A DNA stretch of 64,000 bases from Rouxiella sp. WC2420. Lineage in GTDB: Bacteria; Pseudomonadota; Gammaproteobacteria; Enterobacterales; Enterobacteriaceae. A program made the translations under genes and the position numbers. The first letter of the stretch is position 1; every line of letters starts with the position of its first letter. Positions 55,078-64,000 of the stretch are shown piece by piece. Where the stretch lies: positions 2,976,001 through 3,040,000 of the forward strand of contig NZ_CP165628.1 in assembly GCF_041200025.1 (NCBI RefSeq), written 5' to 3'. The notes under the pieces were generated by a model. It saw only the letters and a program-made list of their open reading frames with translations. It ran no database searches and was not told the origin of the DNA.

Positions 55078-57612
55078 TTATTCAGCGATGAGTATTCGCG
55101 GTATATAGCTATTCAGGTTTTCCATTTTGATGCGATGGGTCAGGGAAAACCTGCTGCCACTCAAAATATCGCGATAATGGCGATTGGCGAGCTGTGTTGG
55201 CAAGACGATCTCAGTCATTGTCCCGCTTTGCATGGGCGGGTGGGCAAGGTCGGTCAGCTGCGGGTCGAAGACTAAACGCGGTGCGATAACAATTAACGCA
55301 TCGGCGGCGTGGTGGCGAGCAAAGGCAACCCACTTACCCGCATTCTCTCCGCTGGCAAGCAGCGGCAAATAGTCGCCGTGGCGAAACAGAGCCGGTTTTT
55401 CAAGGCGTAAATGCAACCCCCTGGCGATCGCCTGTTGCTTAACCTGCCCGGTTAGCCAACTCTGTTGCGAGTCGAAAACCGAATCCTCTCCGCTTTCCAA
55501 CAGCCTTGCCATGGCTGCGAAGTCAGGTTCACGCCGGTTATCAGGATCGACAAGGCTAAAGTTCAGCGCCTCGCTGCCCTGATAAATATCCGGGACGCCT
55601 GGTGCCGTCAGCTTGATAACAGTTTGACTTAAACTGTTCACCAAACCCGCGAGAACGAACGGTTGTATCGAGGCGGTAAAGTCGGCTAAAAAGGCCCGAT
55701 TATCCAGCGCGAACAGATGACGAATGTAGTCATTCACTGCTTCTTCGAAGATTTCGTTGCTGTCGCTCCAGTTGGTACGCAGCTTGGCTTCGCGAACCGC
55801 CTTTTCTACAAAAGCCAGAAATCGCTGTTCAAGTTCCTCAAGCCCTTTATCGTCGTCTAGTTGCAGCGTGGTTGGCCAAACGCCGGTCAATGCCTGATAC
55901 AGCATCCACGCACCCGCCGGTTTTGGAGCTGGACCATCTTCAAGCACCGAGACTTCCGACTGATTCATTTTACGCCAACGCGTAACGCATTCGGCCCAAA
56001 GCTCAGGAGCTTCAGTCAGCGAATAAAGCCGCGCACGGGCATCTTCACCGCGTTTGGTATCATGGGTCGAGGTGCTGGAAATCGCATCAGGCTGCTGTTG
56101 CAGTCGGATCTTCATATCCTCATGAAAGCGTTCCACAGAGAAGTGACGCGGTAACGGTTCGGCACCAACTTCGTTCAGCGCCAGCGCCATGTGATGACGG
56201 AAGAACAGCGTATCTTCTACTGACTTAGCCATCAGCGGCCCGGTAAGCTGCTGGAAGCGAGTGCGGAAAACGTTCGCTTCGCGGGAGGCTTTATCCGCGA
56301 CTGTGCCATTCAAAACGCGGATCAAAAAGTCCAGCGATTCGCTGTCGACAGCATGGGGACCTTCTTTTAGTTCTGATGCCAGTTTTTGCAACAGCTGCTG
56401 GCCCTCGACGGGCAACCCGCTGTCCGTGCCATAGGTGCGATAAACCGGGAAAGCCGTCAACAGTTCTCGCAGGCCGAGGCGAATAGCTTGCTCGCTGAAC
56501 TTTCGCTGTTCATTTTCAGCAATCAACCAGGCAAGCCGTAAAAGCGTAGTAAATTCGCCCTCAAAATTTCTATCGACCATCAAAAGCTTGGCCGACCGCA
56601 GTTCAGCTTCCATATTTACTGGTTTGCCGACCACGCGATCGTACGCCGCGCTGAGGGCCTTAATTTGATTGCCATCGACCAATACGTCAGAAAGCGAGGC
56701 AATGAATTCATAGCCAGTGGTGCCCGAAACAGGCCAATCTGCTGGAATGTGCTCACCGTCACCAAGGATCTTTTCAATAGTTAGATAGCAATCTTCTCCT
56801 GCTTGCTGGCGAAGCAGCTCAAGATAACCTTTCGGGTCGGCAAGCCCGTCAACGTGGTCAATCCGCAAGCCATCCACCGCGCCAGAATGTACCAGTTCGA
56901 GGATTAACCGATGGGTATCATCAAAAACTGCTCGCTCTTCGACACGAATGCCCACTAAACCCGTTATCTCGAAAAATCGCCGGTAAGACAGCTCGCGAGG
57001 GGCGTCGCGCCAGCACATCAGTCGCCACGGCTGCCGTTGGTGCAATTCGGCAATGGCGGTCTTATCGCTAAGTTGCAGAACTTGCTGTTCGCGGCCTCGC
57101 CAACTTTCAGGAGTCAGTGGATAAAAACTTTCGAAATAGGCCAGCGTAGGTTTTCCTGTTTCCGGATCAGCCTTAATGGATATTTCACCGTTTTCCAGCG
57201 CGGCCTCAAAGGTATCGCCAAGAAATGGCAGTGTCAGACGGCGCGACCAGTCGATATCAAAATGGCCAGCATAACGGCTGTTTTCCCCATGCTCGATAAC
57301 ATCCCGCCACCAGGCATTCTCCAGCGAAGCTGCCATGTGATTTGGCACAATATCAAGGATCAGGCCAAGACCCGCACTTTTCAATGCCTTTACCAAGCGG
57401 TCAAAACCGGCTCTACCGCCAATTGCGGGCTCAATTTCGTTGGCATCGGTGACATCGTAGCCGTGCGTCGAGTCCGAGGTCGCGGTGAAAATCGGAGAAG
57501 CATACAGATGGCTGATCCCAAGACGCTTGAGATAAGGCACCAAAGCAGCCGCGCGGTCAAAGGTCATACCGTTGCGAAACTGAATACGATAAGTTGACGT
57601 TGGAATGCTCAT
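55078..57612 (-). CDS. treY: Maltooligosyl trehalose synthase TreY
   Basis: An 844-residue GH13_26 enzyme that turns the reducing end of maltodextrins into a trehalosyl unit. GH13 regions: GLILDIVPNHMAAS, nucleophile Asp in GLRIDHVDGLADPKGYL, acid Glu in YLTIEKILGDGEHIP, and SSTSTHDTKRGEDAR with the transition-state Asp; N-terminal STYRIQFRNGMTFDRAA is diagnostic. Its start overlaps the treZ stop by four bases (ATGA). The gene ends only six bases from the convergent RND pump gene, so no room for separate terminators exists. Confidence 0.96.
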   Translation of the reverse strand: MSIPTSTYRIQFRNGMTFDRAAALVPYLKRLGISHLYASPIFTATSDSTHGYDVTDANEIEPAIGGRAGFDRLVKALKSAGLGLILDIVPNHMAASLENAWWRDVIEHGENSRYAGHFDIDWSRRLTLPFLGDTFEAALENGEISIKADPETGKPTLAYFESFYPLTPESWRGREQQVLQLSDKTAIAELHQRQPWRLMCWRDAPRELSYRRFFEITGLVGIRVEERAVFDDTHRLILELVHSGAVDGLRIDHVDGLADPKGYLELLRQQAGEDCYLTIEKILGDGEHIPADWPVSGTTGYEFIASLSDVLVDGNQIKALSAAYDRVVGKPVNMEAELRSAKLLMVDRNFEGEFTTLLRLAWLIAENEQRKFSEQAIRLGLRELLTAFPVYRTYGTDSGLPVEGQQLLQKLASELKEGPHAVDSESLDFLIRVLNGTVADKASREANVFRTRFQQLTGPLMAKSVEDTLFFRHHMALALNEVGAEPLPRHFSVERFHEDMKIRLQQQPDAISSTSTHDTKRGEDARARLYSLTEAPELWAECVTRWRKMNQSEVSVLEDGPAPKPAGAWMLYQALTGVWPTTLQLDDDKGLEELEQRFLAFVEKAVREAKLRTNWSDSNEIFEEAVNDYIRHLFALDNRAFLADFTASIQPFVLAGLVNSLSQTVIKLTAPGVPDIYQGSEALNFSLVDPDNRREPDFAAMARLLESGEDSVFDSQQSWLTGQVKQQAIARGLHLRLEKPALFRHGDYLPLLASGENAGKWVAFARHHAADALIVIAPRLVFDPQLTDLAHPPMQSGTMTEIVLPTQLANRHYRDILSGSRFSLTHRIKMENLNSYIPRILIAE

Positions 57613-59396
57613 TTTTCAGTTTCCTGAACCAGCCGGACAATAATTGAATTCTGCGGCAACGTACTGCCCGCAGTGGGTAAGGCAAAAATGGTTTCGCCGG
57701 GAAAATCCACCAATGGTTGCGTATTTTCGCCGATGTTCAACGCAATAGCCAGCGTGCCTTTAGGGAAAGTCCAGCTTACGGCGAGGAACCCCTCTGCCGT
57801 TTTCACCACTCTACCCGCGTTGCCAGCGGCGCTAGAAAGCAGCGGGACGATATATCTGCGCCGCAGGGTGAGCAGCTCGCGAGTCAGAGCAAGCCATTGC
57901 TTACCGTCGGGGGAGTCCGTTTTTTGCCAGTCAAGTCTGGACATTTCAAAGGTTTTTCTGGCATTGGGGTCGGGCACCGTTTCACCTTCAAATCCGCTAT
58001 GGCCCTGGAATTCTTTCGCACGGCCCTCACGCACCGCCTTGGCAAGATCGCCGTGAAAATCGGTAAAGAACAGGAAAGGATTTGTCTCGCCGTACTCTTC
58101 GCCCATAAACAGCAGCGGGATATGCGGTGATAAAAGCACAGTGGCAAGCAGGACCTGAGTTCGCGCGGCTCCCGCCAGTTCAATCAGTCTATCACCGTGA
58201 GCACGGTTACCAATTTGATCATGATTTTGAATGAAATCTACAAAAAACAGCGGCGACTGGCTGGCGCTACTGACGCCACGTTTCTCTCCCGTCTGCGGCG
58301 AGACTTCCCCCTGATAAGCAAACCCTTCTGCCAACGTGCGGGCAACCAGGTTTTCAGGCTGTCTGGCGAAATCCTGATAATAAGCTTGAGTCTCACCGGT
58401 GGCAAAAACGTGAACGGCATTGTGGAAATCATCATTCCATTCGCCGGTAAACAGCGGCACTGAACCATCTTCACGACGCGGATGCAAAAAAGTCACGTTG
58501 CGGCTGTCTTCAGTGGTCAGATGAATTGGCCGGTCAGTAATTTCTGAACGGATCCTCTCGGCAATCTCGATCAACACGTGTTTTTCAGAAAGATCTTCAA
58601 TCTGATCGATAGCATCAAAGCGCAGGCCGTCGAGATAAAACTCCTGCAACCAGTAAAGCGGCGCTTCGACAATATAACGCCTGGCGGCATCTACGTCGTA
58701 AGCAATGCCTGCCCCCCAAGGCGTCAGCCGTTCCTGATGGAAGAATTCGGGCGACAGCAATGGCAAATAATTACCCTCGGGGCCGAAGTGGTTGAGCACA
58801 ATATCCAGCACTACCGACAGGCCCAAACCGTGTGCGCTGTCGATTAAAGCCTTGAAATCATCCGGTGTGCCGTAGGCTGAATGTGGAGCATAAAGCAGCA
58901 CACCGTCATACCCCCAACCTCGGTTACCGCCAAATTGGGAAACCGGCAGAATCTCCAGCATGGTAATACCCAGCTCGGCAAGATAAGGCAGTTTCTCGAT
59001 TGCTGCTTTAAAGGTGCCTTCTGGCGTAAAGGTACCAATATGCATCTCGTAAACGACTGTTTCATCCCAGGGACGACCTTGCCATTGTGCATGCTGCCAT
59101 TGATAGCGGTTAGGATCGACCACCAGCGAAGGGCCGAATACCTCCTCCTGCTGGGCGCGAGAGGCAGGATCCGGGAGCAGCGTTCCATCGGCAAGCAGAA
59201 AGTTATAGGCCGTTCCGGGTTTAACGTTGGCAACCTCTTGCTCGAACCAGCCATCACCGGTCGGCTTCATCTCAGCATCCAGATGCCCCAGTCTAAGTGA
59301 AACCCTTTCCTGCCCATTCGCCCAAACTCGAAATCTCACGGTGTCGGCGTTGACGTATTCCGCACCCCAACTTTTAAGAAATGACTTGGAACCCAT
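57609..59396 (-). CDS. treZ: Malto-oligosyltrehalose trehalohydrolase TreZ
   Basis: A 595-residue GH13_10 enzyme that releases trehalose from the TreY product. An N-terminal CBM48-type domain (VRFRVWANGQERVSLRLG), then the barrel: VVLDIVLNHFGPEGNYLPLL, nucleophile Asp in LRFDAIDQIEDLSE, acid Glu in HLTTEDSRNVTFL, and FIQNHDQIGNRAHGDRL. GAGG precedes the ATG. First gene of treZ-treY. The usual third partner, a debranching enzyme (treX/glgX), is not in the window and may be supplied by the glycogen genes. Confidence 0.96.
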   Translation of the reverse strand: MGSKSFLKSWGAEYVNADTVRFRVWANGQERVSLRLGHLDAEMKPTGDGWFEQEVANVKPGTAYNFLLADGTLLPDPASRAQQEEVFGPSLVVDPNRYQWQHAQWQGRPWDETVVYEMHIGTFTPEGTFKAAIEKLPYLAELGITMLEILPVSQFGGNRGWGYDGVLLYAPHSAYGTPDDFKALIDSAHGLGLSVVLDIVLNHFGPEGNYLPLLSPEFFHQERLTPWGAGIAYDVDAARRYIVEAPLYWLQEFYLDGLRFDAIDQIEDLSEKHVLIEIAERIRSEITDRPIHLTTEDSRNVTFLHPRREDGSVPLFTGEWNDDFHNAVHVFATGETQAYYQDFARQPENLVARTLAEGFAYQGEVSPQTGEKRGVSSASQSPLFFVDFIQNHDQIGNRAHGDRLIELAGAARTQVLLATVLLSPHIPLLFMGEEYGETNPFLFFTDFHGDLAKAVREGRAKEFQGHSGFEGETVPDPNARKTFEMSRLDWQKTDSPDGKQWLALTRELLTLRRRYIVPLLSSAAGNAGRVVKTAEGFLAVSWTFPKGTLAIALNIGENTQPLVDFPGETIFALPTAGSTLPQNSIIVRLVQETEK

Positions 59397-59708
59397 TCAA
59401 TTGCCTCATTAAGCCAAAAGTGAACAATAGGCAGCTTCTCGTGATAACTCCCTCGCCAAGGTAAGCTGCTTCTAAAGGGTGAAATTTAGGATATAGAAAA
59501 TAATCATAGTCTATGATCAAGGCATTGATGGACTACGGAGGTTGGGCAATGTACTAAGAAAGAGTAGAATTTGGCAGGGGGAACGAGACAAGACAAAGTA
59601 AAGTTAACAAAAAGGTAATGCAGAATTTGATAATTATTTTTTGAATTAATCCCTTTATCCCCACCGGACGACAACCTGTGATAATACCAGGCGGGGCGAG
59701 TTCAAGAG
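59397..59708. other. Promoter-side region of treZY and 3' end of the YmgB-like gene
   Basis: 312 bases without a gene. It holds the perfect 15-base palindrome at 59503-59517 and a CTATAT-type -10 candidate (minus strand, near 59490-59496) for treZ. Confidence 0.4.
59503..59517. promoter_or_regulatory. Palindrome upstream of treZ
   Basis: ATCATAGTCTATGAT, seven-base perfect arms around one T, 107 bases upstream of treZ. It may be an operator; no regulator is known. Confidence 0.35.
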
Positions 59709-59912
59709 TCAGTTCATTTTATCGGCGATCAGTCGTAAAGCCTCGAGGCAATGTTTCTTTAAACCGGGATCAGTGGCTTCATTTGCCTGATGCATCAGCA
59801 TGGCAGCAATTTCTTGTAGGTATATCGGCTTGCCCGCTATAATCAAAGACGACACTACACGACCTATAACAGCCTGGACATCCTCTGAACTTGCTGTTCT
59901 TTCCTCGTTCAA
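59709..59912 (-). CDS. YmgB/AriR-like small connector/biofilm regulator protein
   Basis: A 67-residue, mostly helical protein with the pattern of the YmgB/AriR/YcgZ family: VIGRVVSSLIIAGKPIYLQE then a second helix pair DPGLKKHCLEALRLIADKM. Compare E. coli AriR ([20 protein letters not shown]). In E. coli these small proteins link blue-light/BluF or acid signals to RcsC and biofilm control. The best start is TTG at 59912: GGAGG lies eight bases upstream and no ATG precedes the conserved part. Its relative is divergent at 60294. Confidence 0.6.
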   Translation of the reverse strand: MNEERTASSEDVQAVIGRVVSSLIIAGKPIYLQEIAAMLMHQANEATDPGLKKHCLEALRLIADKMN

Positions 59913-60240
59913 TTGTTTTCCCTCCACTCCTATCCTTTGTTTCAACTTTAGTTTAACTCTTTATTAGTGCAAACAACAGATAGCCATTAATTAGATGCCT
60001 ACGATTAATCCACGACATGAATAATTATGATGATTTAATCACCACCTCGTTAACTTAAGTTAACAAGAATCTCCTGGCAGGAAATTTATTCAGTAAAAAT
60101 TAAATGGGGAATCAAAAATAAACTATAAATCAATGATTTTATTGATATTATTCATTACACGCTTCTTCTGAAATATTATATTACTCAGATTTTACTCGTT
60201 TCTGATTGCATAAGACTGTAATTGCACAAGAATTCCATAC
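59913..60240. other. AT-rich divergent promoter region of two YmgB-like genes
   Basis: About 330 bases, gene-free and strongly AT-rich, with runs of A/T typical of H-NS-bound DNA. It must carry both divergent promoters. Confidence 0.45.
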
Positions 60241-60246
60241 TATAAT
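60241..60246 (+). promoter_or_regulatory. Candidate -10 element of the second YmgB-like gene
   Basis: TATAAT preceded by CATAC, 48 bases before the TTG start; no good -35 at 17 bases, which would suit a sigma-S-type promoter. Confidence 0.4.
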
Positions 60247-60293
60247 GAAGCCGTGGTTATAGCGTAGAAACCAGAAATGATTTGGAGGCAACA

Positions 60294-60596
60294 TTGATAA
60301 TTTCTGATGAAGTGAAGGGTAATAGCTTGATTGGTGAAGCCACGATCAACCTTATCTTCAACAGGGAAGAAGTGACTCTTAACACACTTTTAATTCAGTT
60401 AGAATTCATGGCTGAAAAAGAAGCGGGGTTAGATAAACGACTAATGATTAATGAGGTTCGTAGCTGGCTAATGAGTTACTTTAGCAAGGAAACCTTTTCA
60501 ATAGATAAATCTAACTGGCTTGAAAGTGCGCTTGCCGAAAATGGGGAGAGTAATAGTTTGCCCCCAATACATTCAGTTTCTAGCCTAGACGACTAA
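60294..60596 (+). CDS. Second YmgB/AriR-like small protein
   Basis: A 100-residue protein sharing the family core: SLIGEATINLIFNREEVTLN and LDKRLMINEVRSWLMSYF, parallel to AriR [18 protein letters not shown]. An extra 35-residue acidic tail (SALAENGESNSLPPIHSVSS) is not typical. TTG at 60294 has GGAGG five bases upstream and is chosen over a TTG at 60282, which would place the ribosome site inside the gene. Together with the divergent partner it forms a pair of related regulators sharing one promoter region. Confidence 0.55.
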   Translation: MIISDEVKGNSLIGEATINLIFNREEVTLNTLLIQLEFMAEKEAGLDKRLMINEVRSWLMSYFSKETFSIDKSNWLESALAENGESNSLPPIHSVSSLDD

Positions 60597-61064
60597 TGAC
60601 CTATTAGAATGATGACTTGTTGATTAGGGTACGCTATTTCAGTGTTGACTAGACCATTAAGCGAATTGTTTTTTTGCTGACTTTAATTTAAAAACTTATT
60701 GTTCCTGGAACGAGAACACCTAAGCTTGCTTATGGATAGAACACATTCGGAATAATGTTAAAAAAAAGGATCAGTTAATTAAAATTTATGATGCCAACAA
60801 GTTATAAAATGGACGCAGAAATTAACTATCTGATTGAAATAATTAACATTTTATCTTTAACTGTAGGATTGCATGCCTCTTGCACCTCTCACATTCAGCA
60901 ATGTTGCTAAGCTATTCTTCAAGAAATTTTACATTAGTGAAAAAAAGATTTTCAAACTCACTTTTTGCTAAGTAAATTTGATATAACTATATTTCGTCTT
61001 ATTATTTTTATTGCCGCAAGACTAAAATGGTTTTCAGAATAGTTAAACTACGTGAGATTGGAAG
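60597..61064. other. AT-rich gene-free stretch before the S24 repressor
   Basis: 468 bases. A 40-codon frame at 60788-60910 has no ribosome site and is not counted. No operator repeat was recognised, although a repressor of this type would be expected to bind its own promoter near 60950-61060. Confidence 0.4.
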
Positions 61065-61751
61065 ATGGATAAGAAACAACGAGACATTATGGCGGGGCGT
61101 TTTATTATTGACGGGTCAATTGGCGATCGTATTCAAGCACTAAGGAAAGAGCTTCAACTCACCCAAAGGGATCTTGCTAAGCTGCTACGTGTTTCTCATG
61201 TCACCATATCTCAGTGGGAAAATTCGGAAAGCGAGCCCAAAGGAGGCAACCTTATCTCGCTGAGTTTTGCCTTGAACTGTTCTCCAACACATTTAATGTA
61301 TGGTATTGATTTTGATAAGGTTGATTCAGAAATTCAACCGAATACGCTGTGCATCAGATATCCGGTGTTAACTCATGCTCAGGCTGCAAATCTTGAAAAG
61401 CCTCTGGATGTTAACGCATTGAAAAACATTGATTTATGGTTTGAGTCTGATGCTCCGCTGCTTGGCGACGGATTCTGGACTCGTGTGAATAATGACTCGA
61501 TGACGGCACCTCTGGGGCTCAGCATTCCTGAAGGAACCTATGCACTGTTTGACACTTGCCGCGAAGCAGTGAGCGGTGACCTGGTGATTGCAAAGTTAAG
61601 CGGCGCAAACGAAGCAACGTTTAAAAAGTATGTTGTGGATGCCGGGGAAAAATACTTGAAAGGCTTAAACCCTGCCTGGCCGATGTTTGTCATCAAGGAT
61701 GACTATGAAATTATTGGTGTCGCCGTAGAGACCAAACTTCGACTGGTTTGA
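61065..61751 (+). CDS. CI/LexA-like repressor (Xre HTH plus S24 peptidase domain), orphan
   Basis: A 228-residue protein. The N-terminal Xre helix-turn-helix (about 18-75; LTQRDLAKLLRVSHVTISQW) is followed by an S24 domain with the catalytic Ser in NNDSMTAPLG and the catalytic Lys in ATFKKYVVD. The Ala-Gly or Cys-Gly pair at which LexA/CI-type repressors cut themselves was not found between the two domains, so SOS-type self-cleavage is doubtful. No phage genes flank it; it may be a relic of a prophage or a domesticated regulator. Confidence 0.88.
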   Translation: MDKKQRDIMAGRFIIDGSIGDRIQALRKELQLTQRDLAKLLRVSHVTISQWENSESEPKGGNLISLSFALNCSPTHLMYGIDFDKVDSEIQPNTLCIRYPVLTHAQAANLEKPLDVNALKNIDLWFESDAPLLGDGFWTRVNNDSMTAPLGLSIPEGTYALFDTCREAVSGDLVIAKLSGANEATFKKYVVDAGEKYLKGLNPAWPMFVIKDDYEIIGVAVETKLRLV

Positions 61752-61889
61752 GTATTTGCCGCTGCTGTTGCACTACGCTTTGATGATTAGCACGTGATAT
61801 CAAAGCATTCAGTACTCTAACAACGGGCACTGGTTTCTGGCATAAAGCTCTGTTTACTTTTGATTCGGCCTGAGTGTTGACCTCAGGTC

Positions 61890-62834
61890 TTACTGCTGTT
61901 CAACAGGTTGAAATACAATCAATTTATCAGGTTTGGCCACCAGCAACCCGATGATGAAATCTATAAACGCCCGTACTTTTGCCGCGGGCAGGTGTCGTGA
62001 CGGATACAGGGCGAAAAGTTGAAACTTCTCCCCCGTCCAATCGGTCATCAGCTCGACCAAATCTCCTTGCGCCAGTAACTCTTTCACTCCTTCGGCCTTC
62101 ATCCTGGCAATCCCGGCACCCGCAAGGCAGGCCGCCAGCAGAGTTTCAGATTCATTGACCAATAATCGACTTGAAATATCAGCCGTTACATTGTCACCTT
62201 TAGCTGAATAGACCCATTCCAGCGGCATGCCGGTCATTGAACTCCGCATCTGTATACAAGCATGGTGAATTAAATCGGCCGGGCTTTGTGGAGCACCATG
62301 CCGCCGAACATAGTCGGCGGACGCCACGGTAACCGTTTGAGTTTCAAATAGTTTGCGGGCAATCAGTGAAGAAGATGGTGGCTGCCCAAATCGCACCGCG
62401 ATATCAAAACCTTCCGCAACGATGTCACCTAATTGATCTCGCACCATTATCTCTAATGAGATGCCCGGGTATTTATTCAGAAACTCGTTAAGGTGCGGAG
62501 CCAGTATTCGCCGCGAAAAATAAGGATCGACGTTGACACGCAGCCGGCCATGCACCGCGGTCGATGCCCCCGATGCCAGACTTACCGCGTCGCTAATCCC
62601 CGCCAATAATGGACTAATTTCTTCATACAGCCTCCTGCCTTCGTCCGTTAAGGTCACAGCCCGCGTGGTGCGGTCGAACAGCCGAATACCGATGCTCGAC
62701 TCAAGACGACTCACTGCTCGACTTACTCCGGAAGGCGACAGGCTTAGTGCTTCGGCCGCGCGTGCAAAGCTCCCGCTGTGGACTATCGCGGCTAATACAT
62801 TGATGTTAGAAAGCAGTCGCCCGTCAAAGCTCAT
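61890..62834 (-). CDS. LysR-family transcriptional regulator
   Basis: A 314-residue LysR regulator. N-terminal winged helix (GSFARAAEALSLSPSGVSRA then VSRLESSIGIRLFDRTTR), followed by a two-lobe ligand-binding domain (GRLRVNVDPYFSRRILAPHL onward). It belongs to the large AaeR/CrgA/DsdC-like group of one-gene regulators that control an adjacent divergent gene. The divergent gene is the NmrA-like reductase 164 bases away, its likely target. AGGAA precedes the ATG. Confidence 0.92.
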   Translation of the reverse strand: MSFDGRLLSNINVLAAIVHSGSFARAAEALSLSPSGVSRAVSRLESSIGIRLFDRTTRAVTLTDEGRRLYEEISPLLAGISDAVSLASGASTAVHGRLRVNVDPYFSRRILAPHLNEFLNKYPGISLEIMVRDQLGDIVAEGFDIAVRFGQPPSSSLIARKLFETQTVTVASADYVRRHGAPQSPADLIHHACIQMRSSMTGMPLEWVYSAKGDNVTADISSRLLVNESETLLAACLAGAGIARMKAEGVKELLAQGDLVELMTDWTGEKFQLFALYPSRHLPAAKVRAFIDFIIGLLVAKPDKLIVFQPVEQQ

Positions 62835-62998
62835 GATTTATTCCTGTAAAAGGTATTGATGCGTAAACGTCATTAAAGTTATGACCCGATGTGCATTCTG
62901 TCAACTAATGATCCTCTTTATACTTCCCATCACGGCTTACAGAAAGCAACAGCTTTACACCCTATCCATTCTAATATTAGAAAGTAAGGAAGAAATAA

Positions 62999-63865
62999 AT
63001 GTATGTAATAACTGGTATTACCGGGAAAGTCGGCGGCGTAGTTGCGCGTCAATTGCTTAAAGCAGGCAAACCCGTTCGTGCGGTGATCCGCGATGCTACA
63101 AAAGCGCCATTCTGGCAAAAGCTTGGATGTGAGATTGCCTTGGCGGATATGGCTGATGCAAAAGCGCTAGAGGCGGCTTTCCTGGGAGCAACCGCCGTGT
63201 TTATTCTCCCACCTTCAGATTTTGACCCTGAACCCGATTTCCCAGAGGCCACAAAAGTTATCCTTGCCGTTTGTGATGCCCTCAAAGCCGCGAGGCCGCA
63301 AAAGGTCGTATGCCTGTCAACCATTGGGGCACAGGCTACGCAGAGCAATTTGCTGACTCAACGCACTCTCATGGAACAAGCTTTATCCGCCCTGGATCTG
63401 CCGATTGCGTTCCTGCGCCCGGGCTGGTTTATCGAAAATTCAGCCTTTGACCTCGATTCCGCGCGCAGTAATGGCGTGATCCACAGCTTCCTGCAACCGT
63501 TGGATAAAACCGTTCCAATGGTGGCCACTGCGGATGTTGGCCGCGTCGCGGCTAATTTGTTACAGGAAAAGTGGACGGGAAAACGTATTGTCGAACTCGA
63601 AGGGCCAGAGCGAATTTCCCCACACAATCTTGCCAATGCTTTCAGCAAAATTCTCGGGCGAACAGTTATTGCCGAGGCAGTGCCGAGGGAGAATTGGGAG
63701 TCTTTATTTCGTTCGCAAGGAGCAAAAAATCCTCAGCCGCGCATGCGAATGATTGATGGCTTCAATGAGGAATGGATAACCTATCAAGGCGCACCGGCAG
63801 AAAGAATTATTGGCGAAGTCGCATTGATAACCGTTTTAAGTGAAATAGTTAACCCACAGCATTAA
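62999..63865 (+). CDS. NAD(P)-binding NmrA-like SDR protein
   Basis: A 288-residue atypical short-chain dehydrogenase. The nucleotide motif is the shortened type ITGITGKVGGVVARQLL at the N-terminus, followed by AVIRD and FILPPSDFDPEPDF. The Tyr-Lys catalytic pair of classical SDRs is absent, so it may be a redox sensor (NmrA, HSCARG) or quinone reductase (QorB)-like enzyme. Regulated, by position, by the divergent LysR protein. AAGGAAG precedes the ATG. Substrate unknown. Confidence 0.88.
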   Translation: MYVITGITGKVGGVVARQLLKAGKPVRAVIRDATKAPFWQKLGCEIALADMADAKALEAAFLGATAVFILPPSDFDPEPDFPEATKVILAVCDALKAARPQKVVCLSTIGAQATQSNLLTQRTLMEQALSALDLPIAFLRPGWFIENSAFDLDSARSNGVIHSFLQPLDKTVPMVATADVGRVAANLLQEKWTGKRIVELEGPERISPHNLANAFSKILGRTVIAEAVPRENWESLFRSQGAKNPQPRMRMIDGFNEEWITYQGAPAERIIGEVALITVLSEIVNPQH

Positions 63866-63878
63866 TGGAAGCGGCCTG

Positions 63879-63998
63879 CTAGTTATCTAACCGGGAATAG
63901 TTTCTGATTTGGAAACCCGTTTTGTTTTGCTCGAACCCAGCGGCAAGATAAAAATTATGTACCGATTCAGACTGCGATCCTGTCAGTAGCATGACTTT
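63879..63998 (-). CDS. C-terminal part of a GNAT acetyltransferase (5' end outside window)
   Basis: A minus-strand frame open from the window edge to the TAG at 63881-63879; about 39 residues. VMLLTGSQSESVHNFYLAAG then FEQNKTGFQIR is the standard GNAT C-terminus: a strand, the acetyl-CoA-contacting Asn/Tyr helix (HNFYLAAGFE), and the last strand. The start lies beyond 64000. Convergent with the NmrA-like gene, 13 bases apart. Confidence 0.7.
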   Translation of the reverse strand, partial: KVMLLTGSQSESVHNFYLAAGFEQNKTGFQIRNYSRLDN

Positions 63999-64000
63999 AT

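Noticed and set aside
60788-60910. Forty-codon frame in the AT-rich region before the S24 repressor
   Set aside because: No ribosome site within 15 bases and no similarity recognised.

Overview
The window is a chromosomal segment of a gammaproteobacterium of the order Enterobacterales. Two blocks keep the E. coli K-12 gene order: rnd-fadD-slp-tsaB-yoaA-yoaB, and eda..zwf-hexR-pykA-lpxM-mepM-znuA-ruvBA-ruvC-yebC-nudB-aspS-yecD-yecE-cmoA-cmoB. The DevB-type pgl beside zwf and the missing edd suggest a Yersiniaceae-like member (Serratia/Rahnella/Rouxiella group) rather than Escherichia. This is inference from gene content; no 16S gene is present.

Layout. 1-345 is the end of a probable GNAT acetyltransferase. 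510-7915 is a seven-gene minus-strand catabolic/uptake operon led by a GntR regulator: glutamine amidotransferase, polyamine-type binding protein, creatinase-like M24 hydrolase, fused two-domain permease, ATPase and DapA-family lyase. 8347-16443 is a second catabolic unit: an MHS transporter, an IclR regulator and, divergently, an FAD amine oxidoreductase with a HyuA/HyuB hydantoinase-oxoprolinase pair. Related palindromes lie in both of its promoters. Together the two units look like a system for importing and opening a cyclic amide or guanidino-type nitrogen compound; the substrate is unknown.

16567-26121 is core genome (rnd, fadD, two Slp lipoproteins, tsaB, yoaA, yoaB), interrupted by a chromosomal hok/sok type I toxin-antitoxin locus at about 20155-20415. 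26234-28185 is an AT-rich accessory patch with an orphan protein and a probable gene remnant. 28261-34084 is central carbon metabolism (zwf-pgl-eda, hexR, pykA) with three recognisable HexR operators. 34196-46846 holds envelope, recombination and translation genes. Its standout is a ZnuA homologue that lacks all four zinc ligands, with znuCB absent from their usual place next to it.

46847-63998 is accessory: a PqaA-like protein, a small CsbD/YqjD-like membrane protein, an RND tripartite efflux operon, treZ-treY for trehalose from maltodextrins, two divergent YmgB/AriR-like small proteins with TTG starts, an orphan S24 repressor, a LysR/NmrA pair, and the end of a second GNAT gene. No rRNA, tRNA, CRISPR array, intact insertion sequence or prophage was seen.
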